Positions 40,732 to 49,394 of a stretch of 64,000 nucleotides of DNA are shown one piece after another (the stretch's first letter is position 1; every line of letters starts with the position of its first letter). The position numbers were made by a program, and so were the translations under genes. Under the pieces are notes generated by a model. The model was not told where the DNA came from, did not search any database, and worked only from the letters and a program-made list of their open reading frames with translations. The DNA comes from Acinetobacter bouvetii DSM 14964 = CIP 107468 (lineage in GTDB: Bacteria > Pseudomonadota > Gammaproteobacteria > Pseudomonadales > Moraxellaceae), in assembly GCF_000368865.1 (NCBI RefSeq), contig NZ_KB849726.1, forward strand, positions 813,004 through 877,003, in the 5' to 3' direction.

Positions 40732-41241
40732 TTAAATGCGGAATTGAACCACTCGGTATTCATGGGTGGGATTGTAAGGCTAAATTTAGAGTTTATTTTG
40801 AGGCAACTGTTAGAGCTTATTGGCTGTTAATGGTTGCGTCCAATGATGAAATTCAAAATTTTGAAATTAAAAACGAAGATGAATTATTAGAAATGGTCAA
40901 AATTCCAAAAGCTTCAGGCATGATTAATAAATGAGGAAACGTGGCTGAAATAAAACAGATTGTAGAAAGTTTTAAAGCATTTACATTCAATTGTGCATTC
41001 AGGCTGCAATTCTCTTATTCAAAGAAAAGCTGGTTAAGCAGTCAATCAACGTTTGGTTGTTGCCAAGCAGGTCAATGGCTTTATTATGATGGCAGTCCAA
41101 ATTCTGTTAAGACATGCGGCTAAAGAGAAATACATCTATTTTATCAATGAAAAATACAGGCACTGTTTTCAAATGCAATTGGATATTACAGTTGAACAAA
41201 AGGTTGAAATTGATCGTAAATATAACAAAGCCCTCAATTGA
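40732..41241 (+). pseudogene. Probable decayed coding region between rodA and the cyd operon
   Basis: The 660-base gap holds three short overlapping plus-strand frames that each stop quickly and switch frame. The first, 40732-40934, has no start codon and includes IEPLGIHGWDCKAKFRVYFE. A GTG-started 60-codon frame (40941-41123, MAEIKQIVESFKAF...) follows, and a TTG-started 62-codon frame (41053-41241, ending RKYNKALN) overlaps it. The pattern of open but broken frames on one strand looks like an old gene with several frameshifts. I cannot name the ancestor. It could equally be non-coding. Confidence 0.35.
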
Positions 41242-41254
41242 GGGCTTTGTTATA
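41221..41254. terminator. Perfect 34-bp palindrome, likely bidirectional terminator of the cyd operon
   Basis: TATAACAAAGCCCTCAA is followed directly by its reverse complement, giving a 17-bp arm. It lies 20 bases past the end of the last cyd gene (minus strand) and over the end of the decayed plus-strand region. The T-tract is modest on either side. Confidence 0.75.
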
Positions 41255-41274
41255 TACTGGACTGGTGTTGCAAA

Positions 41275-41571
41275 TTAGGCAATAAACCAGGTGTAGTAGC
41301 CCCACAGCATGAGTGGCCATGCAACAATTGGGCTAAACAGCCATTTCCAAAGCCAGAAATGTGGCTGAAAACCGACACCATGAATAAAACCGCCTGAAAT
41401 GCCAATCATGATCATCATTAAAGCGCTGTGGCTATAGTGGCCATTGGCATCCAGCATTGCACCAGGGTGAATCAATAAGACCGCTGCAAGAGGCAATGCC
41501 ATCAAAAATGAAACGGCCATTGCAAACTTATTCGGCTTCTTTTTTTCTGCTGTCATTGCGATCTCAGTCAT
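41275..41571 (-). CDS. Cyd operon-associated membrane protein (YbgE-like position)
   Basis: A 98-residue protein with a charged N-terminus (MTEIAMTAEKKKPNK) and about three membrane segments (about 17-36, 50-65 and 74-95). It contains GGFIHGVGFQPHFWLWKWLF. It starts three bases after the cydX stop and is the last gene of the cytochrome bd operon, the place where E. coli has ybgE. The general size and topology agree, but identity with YbgE itself cannot be shown from motifs alone. Function unknown, presumably linked to the oxidase. Confidence 0.75.
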   Translation of the reverse strand: MTEIAMTAEKKKPNKFAMAVSFLMALPLAAVLLIHPGAMLDANGHYSHSALMMIMIGISGGFIHGVGFQPHFWLWKWLFSPIVAWPLMLWGYYTWFIA

Positions 41572-41574
41572 GGC

Positions 41575-41676
41575 TTATTCCTCATCCAAATCTTGATGAT
41601 GTTCTATATAAAGTGCACTGAGTACACCTGCAAAACATGCCATCAAAATCCCAAGAATCCAAGCGAAATACCACAT
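41575..41676 (-). CDS. cydX: Cytochrome bd oxidase small subunit CydX
   Basis: A 33-residue protein, MWYFAWILGILMACFAGVLS at the start and ending HHQDLDEE. A single membrane helix with MWYF-W-LG at the N-terminus and an acidic tail are hallmarks of CydX, which binds CydA and stabilises the haems. TAGGAG precedes the ATG by eight bases. It lies between cydB and the last cyd gene, as in most cyd operons, and is short enough to be missed by gene callers. Confidence 0.92.
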   Translation of the reverse strand: MWYFAWILGILMACFAGVLSALYIEHHQDLDEE

Positions 41677-41706
41677 AAATATTCTCCTATTTGCTTAGAC
41701 ACAGCC

Positions 41707-42852
41707 TTAGTACAGGCTGTGTGAGTTGTCTTGAACATGTTTGTTGGTAATAACGCCCCACATTTTGTAATAACACCATGTGGTATAGATTAAAATCAGC
41801 GGTACAAAGATAGAAGCCACCACAGTCATTACTGTCAGTGTATTCTTACTCGAAACCGCATCCCACATGGTCAAGCTTACAGTTGGGTTGATGCTTGATG
41901 GCATCAAGAATGGGAACAGTGCAAAACCCGCAGTTAAGATGGAACCAGTCACCGCTAAGGTAGAGCCTGTAAAGCTCACACCCGCTTTGTTTTTACCAGC
42001 GCCAAAGATAATCAGGATTGCGCCAAGAATTGCAGAAATAGGCGCAAGCATTGTGATTGGGTAAATTGAATAGTTATTCATCCAACCATGGTTGCCTGTG
42101 GTTAAAACTTCTTTTGCTAATGGATTTGCAACGGCATTGGTATTAAATGGTTGTACCAAAGTATAGCCTTCGATGCCGCCAAAATATAACCAAGCGCCTG
42201 CGCCCAAGAAGCACACTAAGAAGATTGCACCCATCAGCTGAGTCGCTTTTGCAGAGCGCTGACGTAATACACCGTCAGTGCGAAGCATCAGCCAAGCGCC
42301 GCCATGTGCGCAAAGCATTGATAAACTCACGAGACCGCAAACTAAAGCAAATGGATTAAGCAGCGCAAAGAAGCTGCCTGTATACGTTGATCGTACAGTT
42401 TCATCTAATGTAAAAGGGACGCCCAGGAACATATTGCCAAAGGCAACACCGAATACTAGTGCTGGTACAGCGCCGCCAATGCATAAACCCCAATCCCAAG
42501 AGTTGCGCCATTGGGTATTTTGAAGTTTAGAGCGGTAGTCAAAGCCTACGGGTCTCAGGAAGAGTGCAAATAAGACCAATAACAGTGCCCAGTACATGCC
42601 AGAGAAGGCTGTTGCATAAACCATTGGCCAAGCTGCAAAGAGTGCGCCACCAGCAGTCACGAACCAAACTTGGTTGCCTTCCCAATGCGGTGCAATGGTG
42701 TTAATTGCAGCGCGGCGTTCGTCATCAGTTTTACCTACAAATGGCATCAATGCCATTGAGCCCATATCGAAACCATCTGTCAGGGCGAAGCCAATCAGTA
42801 AAACACCGACTAAAACCCACCAGATAATTTTGAGAAGTTCATATTCGATCAT
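41707..42852 (-). CDS. cydB: Cytochrome bd ubiquinol oxidase subunit II
   Basis: A 381-residue inner-membrane protein, close in length to E. coli CydB (379). It begins [20 protein letters not shown] and contains [30 protein letters not shown] and ANQ-type motifs such as [21 protein letters not shown]. With CydA it forms the quinol oxidase that reduces oxygen to water with high affinity. It overlaps cydA by four bases. Confidence 0.97.
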   Translation of the reverse strand: MIEYELLKIIWWVLVGVLLIGFALTDGFDMGSMALMPFVGKTDDERRAAINTIAPHWEGNQVWFVTAGGALFAAWPMVYATAFSGMYWALLLVLFALFLRPVGFDYRSKLQNTQWRNSWDWGLCIGGAVPALVFGVAFGNMFLGVPFTLDETVRSTYTGSFFALLNPFALVCGLVSLSMLCAHGGAWLMLRTDGVLRQRSAKATQLMGAIFLVCFLGAGAWLYFGGIEGYTLVQPFNTNAVANPLAKEVLTTGNHGWMNNYSIYPITMLAPISAILGAILIIFGAGKNKAGVSFTGSTLAVTGSILTAGFALFPFLMPSSINPTVSLTMWDAVSSKNTLTVMTVVASIFVPLILIYTTWCYYKMWGVITNKHVQDNSHSLY

Positions 42853-44438
42853 GATTGATTCTCCCCAGCTTGAGCTTGCTGAGCTTCAAGTTTCTCGAAG
42901 TGATATTTTCCAGTATGTAAAGAACTTGGTCCTAAGCGTGAGAATTTGATCATTAAATACATTTCAATAATCAACAGCACAGTATAGAACGCTGCCAATG
43001 CGATGATTGAGCCCCATACATCGCCAGTGCTCAAACTAGATGCAGAAAGGTGTGTAGGCAGCACTTCACCAATTGTCCATGGCTGACGGCCGCCTTCAGC
43101 GACATACCAGCCTGTTTGCGCTGCAATCCAAGGTAAAGGCAGGGCAAACAGTGCAAACTTGAGCAACCATGGTTTATTTTCTGCATTACGTTTTGCTACA
43201 GCAAATGTTGCAAGGATAAACAGAAGGAGCATTAAGAAACCAGAAGCCACCATTGCACGGAAAGAGAAGAACAATGCGGTTACATTTGGAATGGTATCTT
43301 TTGTTGCTGCTTGAATATGCGCTTCAGACGCATCAGTTACATTTTCAGTATATTTTTTAAGAAGTAAGCCATAACCTAAATCTTTTTGGTTTTCTTTAAA
43401 AGAAGCCATAAGTTCTGGAGAACGGTCACCAGCACGAAGTTTTTCAAGTTCACTATAAGCCACCATACCATTACGGATACGCGCCTCATGTTGAACCATC
43501 AAGTCTTTAAGACCTGTGACTTCTTTATCTAATGAGCGTGTGGCAATAATACCCATTGCATATGGGATTTTTATGGCATAGTCAGTGCGTTGTTCTTCCT
43601 GATTTGGAATACCAAATAAAGTAAACGGTGCAGGCGCTGGGTGAGTTTCCCATTCAGATTCAATGGCAGCCAGTTTGGTTTTTTGAACATCACCAAGCTC
43701 ATAACCAGATTCATCACCAAGTAAGATCACAGAAAGTGTAGATGCTAAACCAAAGATTGCAGCGATGGCAAAAGAGCGGCGCGCAAATGGTAAATCACGT
43801 TTTTTCAATAAGTAATAACTTGAAATGGCTAAAACAAAGATTGCCCCAGTGACATAACCTGCAGACACAGTGTGAACAAATTTCACTTGAGCAACTGGGT
43901 TAAAAATCAAAGCGCCAAAATCGACAAGCTCCATACGCATGGTTTCAAAATTAAATTCTGAACCGACCGGGTTTTGCATCCAGCCATTGGCCACTAAAAT
44001 CCATAATGCGGATAGATTTGAACCCAGTGCAACCAGCCATGTCACGCTTAAATGCTGAACTTTTGAAAGGCGATCCCAGCCAAAGAAGAATAAACCAATA
44101 AAAGTTGATTCTAGAAAGAATGCCATCAATCCTTCAATGGCAAGCGGCGCACCAAAAATATCACCCACATAGTGAGAGTAGTACGCCCAGTTTGTACCGA
44201 ACTGGAATTCCATGGTCAGACCAGTGGTTACACCTAAGGCAAAGTTAATACCGAAAAGTTTGCCCCAGAATTTGGTCATGTCTTTATAGATTTCTTTACC
44301 GGAAATCACATACGTGGTTTCCATAATGGCAAGAATAAAAGCCAGACCTAGAGTAAGTGGTACAAATATAAAGTGATACATCGCGGTCATTGCAAATTGG
44401 AACCGTGATAAATCGACCACGCTTTCAGAAATCATCAA
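42849..44438 (-). CDS. cydA: Cytochrome bd ubiquinol oxidase subunit I
   Basis: A 529-residue subunit that carries haems b558, b595 and d. Haem-ligand His in [20 protein letters not shown] (about residue 22) and the GRQPW motif [15 protein letters not shown] (about 445) are present. The length and the long periplasmic Q-loop (about 250-390, with [18 protein letters not shown]) indicate the long-Q-loop class like E. coli bd-I rather than the shorter cyanide-insensitive CioA. It overlaps the upstream cydP gene (ATGA) and downstream cydB. Confidence 0.97.
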   Translation of the reverse strand: MMISESVVDLSRFQFAMTAMYHFIFVPLTLGLAFILAIMETTYVISGKEIYKDMTKFWGKLFGINFALGVTTGLTMEFQFGTNWAYYSHYVGDIFGAPLAIEGLMAFFLESTFIGLFFFGWDRLSKVQHLSVTWLVALGSNLSALWILVANGWMQNPVGSEFNFETMRMELVDFGALIFNPVAQVKFVHTVSAGYVTGAIFVLAISSYYLLKKRDLPFARRSFAIAAIFGLASTLSVILLGDESGYELGDVQKTKLAAIESEWETHPAPAPFTLFGIPNQEEQRTDYAIKIPYAMGIIATRSLDKEVTGLKDLMVQHEARIRNGMVAYSELEKLRAGDRSPELMASFKENQKDLGYGLLLKKYTENVTDASEAHIQAATKDTIPNVTALFFSFRAMVASGFLMLLLFILATFAVAKRNAENKPWLLKFALFALPLPWIAAQTGWYVAEGGRQPWTIGEVLPTHLSASSLSTGDVWGSIIALAAFYTVLLIIEMYLMIKFSRLGPSSLHTGKYHFEKLEAQQAQAGENQS

Positions 44439-44626
44439 CGTGTCTCCTTGATTTGGGAAGGACTGCCAGCGATATGCTCAGCAACTTGGTTATCAAAATC
44501 TTTGGGAATTGTCGGCGCATCAAACCAGATGTGTTTGATGGTGAGTAAAATTGCCACTTTAATGATTAAAATAGCGGTGATTTCAATGACTGAACGCCGG
44601 TTAATATCTTTGGGGACTAAGCTCAT
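44435..44626 (-). CDS. cydP: Small cytochrome oxidase-associated subunit CydP
   Basis: A 63-residue protein starting [20 protein letters not shown]. It has one membrane helix (about 14-33) and a soluble tail that includes IWFDAPTIP. This agrees with the putative small subunit CydP found just before cydA in gammaproteobacteria. An in-frame ATG 27 bases upstream gives a 72-residue form; I prefer the shorter one because it matches the family start. Its stop overlaps the cydA ATG, so the two are translationally coupled. It is the first gene of the operon. Confidence 0.8.
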   Translation of the reverse strand: MSLVPKDINRRSVIEITAILIIKVAILLTIKHIWFDAPTIPKDFDNQVAEHIAGSPSQIKETR

Positions 44627-45027
44627 AGTGATAAGCCTATGTTTTAAACTCATGACCTATTATTGACAAAAGTTTACTAAAAATAAATAGGTTAAACAGT
44701 TAAAATAAAAATATATTATTAAAGTGATTTAAAACAATAATTTAATATGCATTTTTGATAAAATTAAAACTGAATAACGCTGTTTATAATGTTGATTAAA
44801 ACGCTTGTATATAATAAATAATTCCGACCATTTTACTTATGTTTAATGGTTGGTGTGGATATAATTATATTTAATCCGACTATTTTAATTGGGTATTAAT
44901 GCTTTCTTGATAATGTATTGATACTTTATAAAATCACAAAATAGTTTAAAAAACAACCGGAGTATTGCAAATAAAAAAAGGAACATGCGCGCATATTCCT
45001 TTGTGTTGGGGGAGTTTATTTCTAGGC
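44627..45027. other. AT-rich promoter region upstream of the cyd operon
   Basis: About 400 bases without a gene. They must contain the cyd promoter (minus strand). A 9-bp hairpin CCGACCATT-(12)-AATGGTTGG lies at 44824-44853. I see no clean ArcA or FNR site. The left-to-right end holds the porin terminator. Confidence 0.5.
44975..45001 (-). terminator. Terminator of the porin gene
   Basis: On the minus strand, AAGGAA-TATGCGCGCATG-TTCCTT forms a stem with one internal mismatch and is followed by seven T. It is 26 bases past the porin stop. Confidence 0.85.
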
Positions 45028-46107
45028 TTAGAAGTCGTAACGCAAGCCTAGAGAAAGGGCTGTTGAGTTTTCATCTGCAACACCGCTGATGCTGTTGCCA
45101 AAGCTGCGGCCTTCTTTCCAAGGGTTAAGCTTAGAGTTTTTATCATTCAACACTGTTGCCAGGTTGCCATATACGCGCAAAGTGCTGTCTAGCTTGTGTT
45201 CCACACCTACACCGATTAAGCTGGCATTGGCATCATCCGCATCGACATCACGGTAGAAATATTCACCGCGTACCGATGTTTTTGGCGTGATTTTGTATTC
45301 ACCCGCTAAGCCAAATACTTGCGCGTCTGGATTGGCTGTATCGTTATCGTGTTTTGCGATTTGATACATGGCGCCCAGATTGAATGTATCGGTAAATTTA
45401 TATGCGCCGGCAATGCGGAAGGCATCACGGCTTGCGCCGCCTGCCGCATTGGCTGCATTTTCATCATATTTTTCATATGCAGCTGCAGCATCGATAGGTC
45501 CAGCGTTATAAGTCAGCGCTAAGTCGTAGGCTTTATTGTCGTCAACGCCTTCGCCATTTGCATCCTGAGCAATTTGAGTGCCCGAATGCATCGACATTGC
45601 GGCTAATACGTTAAAACCGCCGCCAAATTTTGGTGATTTATATTCAATGGTGTTTTCATTGCGTTCATCAAACTTCAAGTTGCCGACGCGTGTGACATTG
45701 CGCACATCACCGACCATGTCGCCAAAGAAATTGACTGGGCCGCGGGCCGCTTTAAACGGGCTGTCAAAACGGCCTACACGCGCCTGGCCATATGTGCCGC
45801 TCTTCAAGCCAACAAAGGTATCACGGGTTGAAAAGTTAACGCCATTGCTGTCTTTAGAGCCGCTGGCAAAGTTAATTTCTTGTTCAATCTGTGCGAAAAC
45901 ATTTAAGTCATCATTAATTTTTTGATCAACTTTAAAGCCAAGCCGTGATGAGTTTGATGATAAACCAACTTCATTGTAGTCTTTGCCATCGTCTAAATAG
46001 TCTAAAGAAACATGTGCACGGCCATAAATTTTGACATCAGCAGCAGATGCCATTATCGGTGTAAGGATAGTTGCCCCGATTGCTAATGCACAGAGTGTTT
46101 TTTTCAT
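45028..46107 (-). CDS. Outer-membrane porin (Gram-negative porin, Porin_4 family)
   Basis: A 359-residue precursor starting MKKTLCALAIGATILTPIMA, with a signal peptide ending ASA and the mature start ADVKIYGRAHVSLDY. This DVKIYG N-terminus, the PFKAARGPVNFFGD loop (constriction-loop region), regular 10-12-residue amphipathic strands and the terminal LGLRYDF are typical of 16-stranded trimeric porins. I start at the ATG preceded by GGAG at six bases; an ATG 12 bases upstream is less likely. It forms a passive channel in the outer membrane, and solute preference cannot be read from sequence. Confidence 0.92.
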   Translation of the reverse strand: MKKTLCALAIGATILTPIMASAADVKIYGRAHVSLDYLDDGKDYNEVGLSSNSSRLGFKVDQKINDDLNVFAQIEQEINFASGSKDSNGVNFSTRDTFVGLKSGTYGQARVGRFDSPFKAARGPVNFFGDMVGDVRNVTRVGNLKFDERNENTIEYKSPKFGGGFNVLAAMSMHSGTQIAQDANGEGVDDNKAYDLALTYNAGPIDAAAAYEKYDENAANAAGGASRDAFRIAGAYKFTDTFNLGAMYQIAKHDNDTANPDAQVFGLAGEYKITPKTSVRGEYFYRDVDADDANASLIGVGVEHKLDSTLRVYGNLATVLNDKNSKLNPWKEGRSFGNSISGVADENSTALSLGLRYDF

Positions 46108-46278
46108 TTGCAGCTCCATAAAGACTTGCGTTTTATCAATTCGATTTATCAGTAGCTTTGCTAAAAATAATTTCGCTATCTAATGGCGCTAAGTATTCAT
46201 TACAAATAAGTCATTTATATTAAGGAAATATTTCAAAAATATTAAAATTAATCAGTGGGTTATTGAGTGTGTTTCATA

Positions 46279-46371
46279 ATGTTTAAAAGAAAAGCTTTTA
46301 TTAAACGAGCGCTTAGGAAGCGTGCAGAGCGTTTCTTGCGGCGGCCATTATTATATAAAATGTCAGATTAA
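46279..46371 (+). CDS. Possible 30-residue, very basic small protein
   Basis: A short frame MFKRKAFIKRALRKRAERFL ending RRPLLYKMSD. Twelve of 30 residues are Lys or Arg, arranged as an amphipathic helix. No good Shine-Dalgarno is seen, and the frame is short enough to be chance. I list it because the composition differs sharply from the neighbouring AT-rich DNA. Confidence 0.3.
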   Translation: MFKRKAFIKRALRKRAERFLRRPLLYKMSD

Positions 46372-46400
46372 GTCTGATCTGTAAGTTCTCAGTGCAAAAA

Positions 46401-46422
46401 AAATGGAGCCGAAGCTCCATTT
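46401..46422 (-). terminator. Terminator of the HIT-protein gene
   Basis: A 9-bp stem AAATGGAGC/GCTCCATTT with TTCG-type loop (CGAA on the plus strand), followed on the minus strand by a run of T. Confidence 0.9.
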
Positions 46423-46448
46423 GAATTGCATGCAAAATCAGTTTAATT

Positions 46449-46871
46449 TCATGCCGCAGCTAAGGCCGCTTTAATGAGTTCTGCCTGCGCTTTAATTTTT
46501 TCTTGGTCGCCCATAGTCGCCGCATGCTTGCCAAGTTCATGGACATTGGTTGGAATCAAGTGAAAATGCACATGGGGCACAGTTTGGCCTGCGACAGTGC
46601 CAGACAGCTGCATGAGTACAATGCCTTTAACGCCAAGCGCAGTTTCCATGGCTTGCGCAACTTTTTGCACAATTTGAATGGTGTAGGCTGCAGCTTCTGG
46701 CGCCAAATCGAGCAAGGTGACAGCCGGATTTTTGGGAATAACCAGCGTATGGCCTTCCGCCTGCGGCATTATGTCCATAAATGCAAGCACTTGGTCATCT
46801 TCGTAGACTTTAATTGCCGGAAGTTCACCGCGTAAAATTCTTGCAAAAATGTTTTGGTCATCATAAGCCAT
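46449..46871 (-). CDS. HIT-family protein (histidine triad hydrolase)
   Basis: A 140-residue protein. NIFARILRGELPAIKVYEDD is the HIT-family N-terminus, and HVHFHLIP (about residues 100-107) is the histidine triad. Members hydrolyse adenosine 5'-phosphoramidates and related dinucleotides. The C-terminal helix (about 115-140) is alanine-rich. It is a single gene with its own terminator. Confidence 0.92.
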   Translation of the reverse strand: MAYDDQNIFARILRGELPAIKVYEDDQVLAFMDIMPQAEGHTLVIPKNPAVTLLDLAPEAAAYTIQIVQKVAQAMETALGVKGIVLMQLSGTVAGQTVPHVHFHLIPTNVHELGKHAATMGDQEKIKAQAELIKAALAAA

Positions 46872-46912
46872 GGCTAAATTCCTTAAGCGTGAGTGAATTG
46901 AAATGTATTCAG

Positions 46913-47182
46913 TTATTTGCAGTTCAATTCTTTCTGACGTTCCTTGATGGCGTCAAGCCGCTGCTGTTCTTTTTCTGAGAATTTAGGCTTGGTTGTATAG
47001 CAATTGTCATTGCCAAATTTTGCCTTGGCCTCAGGGTCTTTAAAACAGAAGCCTTTAGACGCGTAAATTACATCATGGTCATTCTTCAGCTTTTGGCATT
47101 CCTGTTCAGAAGCAAATGCGGTTGAAGATGCCCCAATAAAAGTTACTGCACTGATCAGAGCGGCAACAGTAAATTTGTTCAT
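46913..47182 (-). CDS. Small secreted protein, YARHG-like
   Basis: An 89-residue precursor starting MNKFTVAALISAVTFIGASS, with a signal peptide ending AFA. GAGGAAA lies upstream of this ATG. The mature part has SEQECQKLKNDHDVIYASKG and FCFKDPEAKAKFGNDNC, resembling the YARHG-type motif (a short conserved region in secreted and lipid-anchored proteins). Three or four cysteines suggest disulfides. The C-terminus is a charged helix (EKEQQRLDAIKERQKELNCK). Function unknown. Confidence 0.72.
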   Translation of the reverse strand: MNKFTVAALISAVTFIGASSTAFASEQECQKLKNDHDVIYASKGFCFKDPEAKAKFGNDNCYTTKPKFSEKEQQRLDAIKERQKELNCK

Positions 47183-47267
47183 GCGAGTTTCCTCTGTACC
47201 TGTAACAATATGTATGACCATATCATCACAATATTAGGTTTCATTATGATTATTCAATGGCGGCTTA

Positions 47268-48140
47268 TTACTCGATTGTAATTTTACTCCATGATTCGTA
47301 CATTTTTACAGCAGTGGAAAAATCACTGTTTGGCGCAGCGGTATCGCTGGCAGCCTGAATTAGGCTTTGCGTCAATCCAATGATCGGCGCAGACAGTTTG
47401 GCCTGACGGACCAAGTCTACAGCAATCCCTGTATCTTTGGCTAATAGCGGCAGGGCAAAGGTGAGCGGAAATGTGCGGTTGATCACGCGCTGCGGCAAAA
47501 TAGTTTCGGTGGCATTGCTTTTGCCGCTGGATGCATTGATGCAGTCTAATGCTTCTGTGAGATTTACACCGTGGGCTTTCAATGTCAAAGCGCCTTCGGC
47601 GGCGGCACAAAGATTTACAGCCATTAACATGTTGTTTACAGCTTTGACTGCAAAGCCTGCGCCGGATGCACCCACATGCTTAATTAATTTACCCACAGCC
47701 TGCATGGCAGGCAGGGCCTTTTCAAAGGCTTCGGCATTACCGCCCGCCATGACGGTTAATGTGGCATTTTCAGCGCCAATAGTTTGCCCGCTGACGGGTG
47801 CATCCAGATAATCAATATTTTGCGCTTTGAGCGCGGATGCCAGCTTCTGAGCCGATTCAGGCACACCGCTGGTGCAGTCCACCCAAATTGAGCCAGACTT
47901 GATGCTTAAAGTGCTGACCAGCGCTTCTACATCGGCGCTGGTCGGCAGGCAGGAAAAAATAACATCGGCCTGTACTGCCTGATTTAACTCTACAGCCTGT
48001 GTGCCGTACTCAGCTGCATGCTGTTTCGCCTTGTCGAAATTTCGGTTCCAGACATAAACGCTGTCAAAGTATTTAGGCAAATGCGCGGCCATACGGTAGC
48101 CCATTGCGCCCAAGCCGATGAATGCAACTGATTGAATCAT
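47268..48140 (-). CDS. NAD(P)-dependent oxidoreductase, 3-hydroxyisobutyrate dehydrogenase family
   Basis: A 290-residue beta-hydroxyacid dehydrogenase. The Rossmann motif is [17 protein letters not shown] (residues about 5-21), the substrate motif [20 protein letters not shown] (about 115-134), and the catalytic lysine is in [16 protein letters not shown] (about 166). Family members act on 3-hydroxyisobutyrate, tartronate semialdehyde or succinic semialdehyde; which one is not clear. It lies nine bases after the PhaC-like hydrolase gene in the same direction and may be co-transcribed. Confidence 0.87.
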   Translation of the reverse strand: MIQSVAFIGLGAMGYRMAAHLPKYFDSVYVWNRNFDKAKQHAAEYGTQAVELNQAVQADVIFSCLPTSADVEALVSTLSIKSGSIWVDCTSGVPESAQKLASALKAQNIDYLDAPVSGQTIGAENATLTVMAGGNAEAFEKALPAMQAVGKLIKHVGASGAGFAVKAVNNMLMAVNLCAAAEGALTLKAHGVNLTEALDCINASSGKSNATETILPQRVINRTFPLTFALPLLAKDTGIAVDLVRQAKLSAPIIGLTQSLIQAASDTAAPNSDFSTAVKMYESWSKITIE

Positions 48141-48149
48141 GATTAAACC

Positions 48150-49253
48150 CTAATTGTGTGTTTCTAATAATGTCGATCTTTGTACTAGCCAAGCAGTCAG
48201 TTTTGGCCAAAATTCAGCGGCGCTTTTCTGACTGGACATTAAGCCCAAATGCCCGCCTGGGATGAGAGTAAACGTGACATCTTGACTGCTTGTCAATTCA
48301 CCTAAGGGCTGAATCGCTTCGGCTGTTACAATCTGATCGCTGGAGCCTGCGCCAATCAACAAAGAGCAGTTGATATTTTTTAATTTGATAACTTTATCTT
48401 TTAATTGAATAACACCTTGTTTTAACGGGTTTTGCAGCCAAAGATTCAGCACCATGTCCTGATTGATGCCGCCCGGGTAGTCAATCATATTATTCAGGAA
48501 GTCGCCCATAGTGGCATGTTCATAGACCGTGCGGGTGTCGGACAAGTTGGATAAAAGCTGCCTTTGACTGTCAATCCAGCCTTTGGGATCTAAAATTTTA
48601 AAACCCAGCGCATTCAGCAGGCCGGGGGTATGGATCATGCGTTTAGGGATTTGCCCAGTGTAAATGGTATCCCGCACAGATTTGCTTCGCGATACGAGCT
48701 TATTGACGTTCTGAAAAAGTTTTCCGACACGCCCAGACGCATAACTGTCAATTGGGCTGCCCACCACAATCAGGTTTTTGACATGTTCAGGCTGATGCAG
48801 TGCGGTATAGAGCGTGACAAAAACGCCTGCCATGCTCCAGCCGTGCAGGGAAATATATTTGCTGTTGGCATGCCGGCTGATCGTGTCTATGCAATGCGGA
48901 ATAGCATCATTAATAAAAGACAGGAAATTCAGAAAGCGGTCCTGATAATTCAGCTTAGTCCATTCCAGCAAATACACATCAAAACCGCTGTGCTGAAAAT
49001 GCTTAACCAGAGAGCGGTATGGATACAGGTCATAAATCGCCATATTGATAGCCAGCGGCGCAACAAAGACCAGCGGTTCTGCGTATTTTTTATTCGGCGA
49101 CGCATAATGGCGGATGCGGCAATATTTATATTCTTCAATTACTTCGTAAGGGTTGCTTTGTGACAGCACCAGCGATTTCGCATTGAAAACACGTGTAGAC
49201 AGGTGTTTCAGCTTTTTTTGCTGGTTTAAAAGTCTTTTTTTTAATGGATGCAT
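48150..49253 (-). CDS. PhaC-like alpha/beta hydrolase with serine nucleophile
   Basis: A 367-residue protein with the overall pattern of class III polyhydroxyalkanoate synthase PhaC: YKYCRIRHYASPNKKYAEP, PLVFVAPLAINMAIYDLYPY, DVYLLEWTK and GGINQDMVLNLWLQNPL. The acid is in IGAGSSDQIV and the His in IPGGHLGLMSS. However, the nucleophile box is LHGWSMAG, with Ser where true PhaC synthases have Cys (GxCxG). No phaA, phaB or phaE is nearby. It is therefore more likely an esterase, thioesterase or depolymerase-like enzyme than a polymer synthase. Confidence 0.8.
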   Translation of the reverse strand: MHPLKKRLLNQQKKLKHLSTRVFNAKSLVLSQSNPYEVIEEYKYCRIRHYASPNKKYAEPLVFVAPLAINMAIYDLYPYRSLVKHFQHSGFDVYLLEWTKLNYQDRFLNFLSFINDAIPHCIDTISRHANSKYISLHGWSMAGVFVTLYTALHQPEHVKNLIVVGSPIDSYASGRVGKLFQNVNKLVSRSKSVRDTIYTGQIPKRMIHTPGLLNALGFKILDPKGWIDSQRQLLSNLSDTRTVYEHATMGDFLNNMIDYPGGINQDMVLNLWLQNPLKQGVIQLKDKVIKLKNINCSLLIGAGSSDQIVTAEAIQPLGELTSSQDVTFTLIPGGHLGLMSSQKSAAEFWPKLTAWLVQRSTLLETHN

Positions 49254-49394
49254 GATTGTAATTGACCTATGTCTTTGCAGGTTTGATCGAAGTCTAAGCG
49301 ATATTTGCTTATTATGCCTTGACCTGAAATAGCTTAGACGCTCAAAATATTGGCAATTATTAACAAAAGGCAGTCATAAGACTGAGTAATGCTG

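Larger units (their letters stand above)
46108..46448. other. Intergenic region between the HIT and porin genes
   Basis: About 340 bases. They hold the porin promoter (minus strand), the HIT-gene terminator at the right end, and one short plus-strand frame listed separately. Nothing else is recognised. Confidence 0.5.

Noticed and set aside
41053..41241. A genuine 62-residue protein gene
   Set aside because: TTG start, no Shine-Dalgarno, overlap with another broken frame, and its last codons lie in the terminator palindrome. Treated as part of a decayed region.
48150..49253. Polyhydroxyalkanoate synthase phaC
   Set aside because: The nucleophile is Ser in GWSMAG, not Cys, and no pha partner genes are present.
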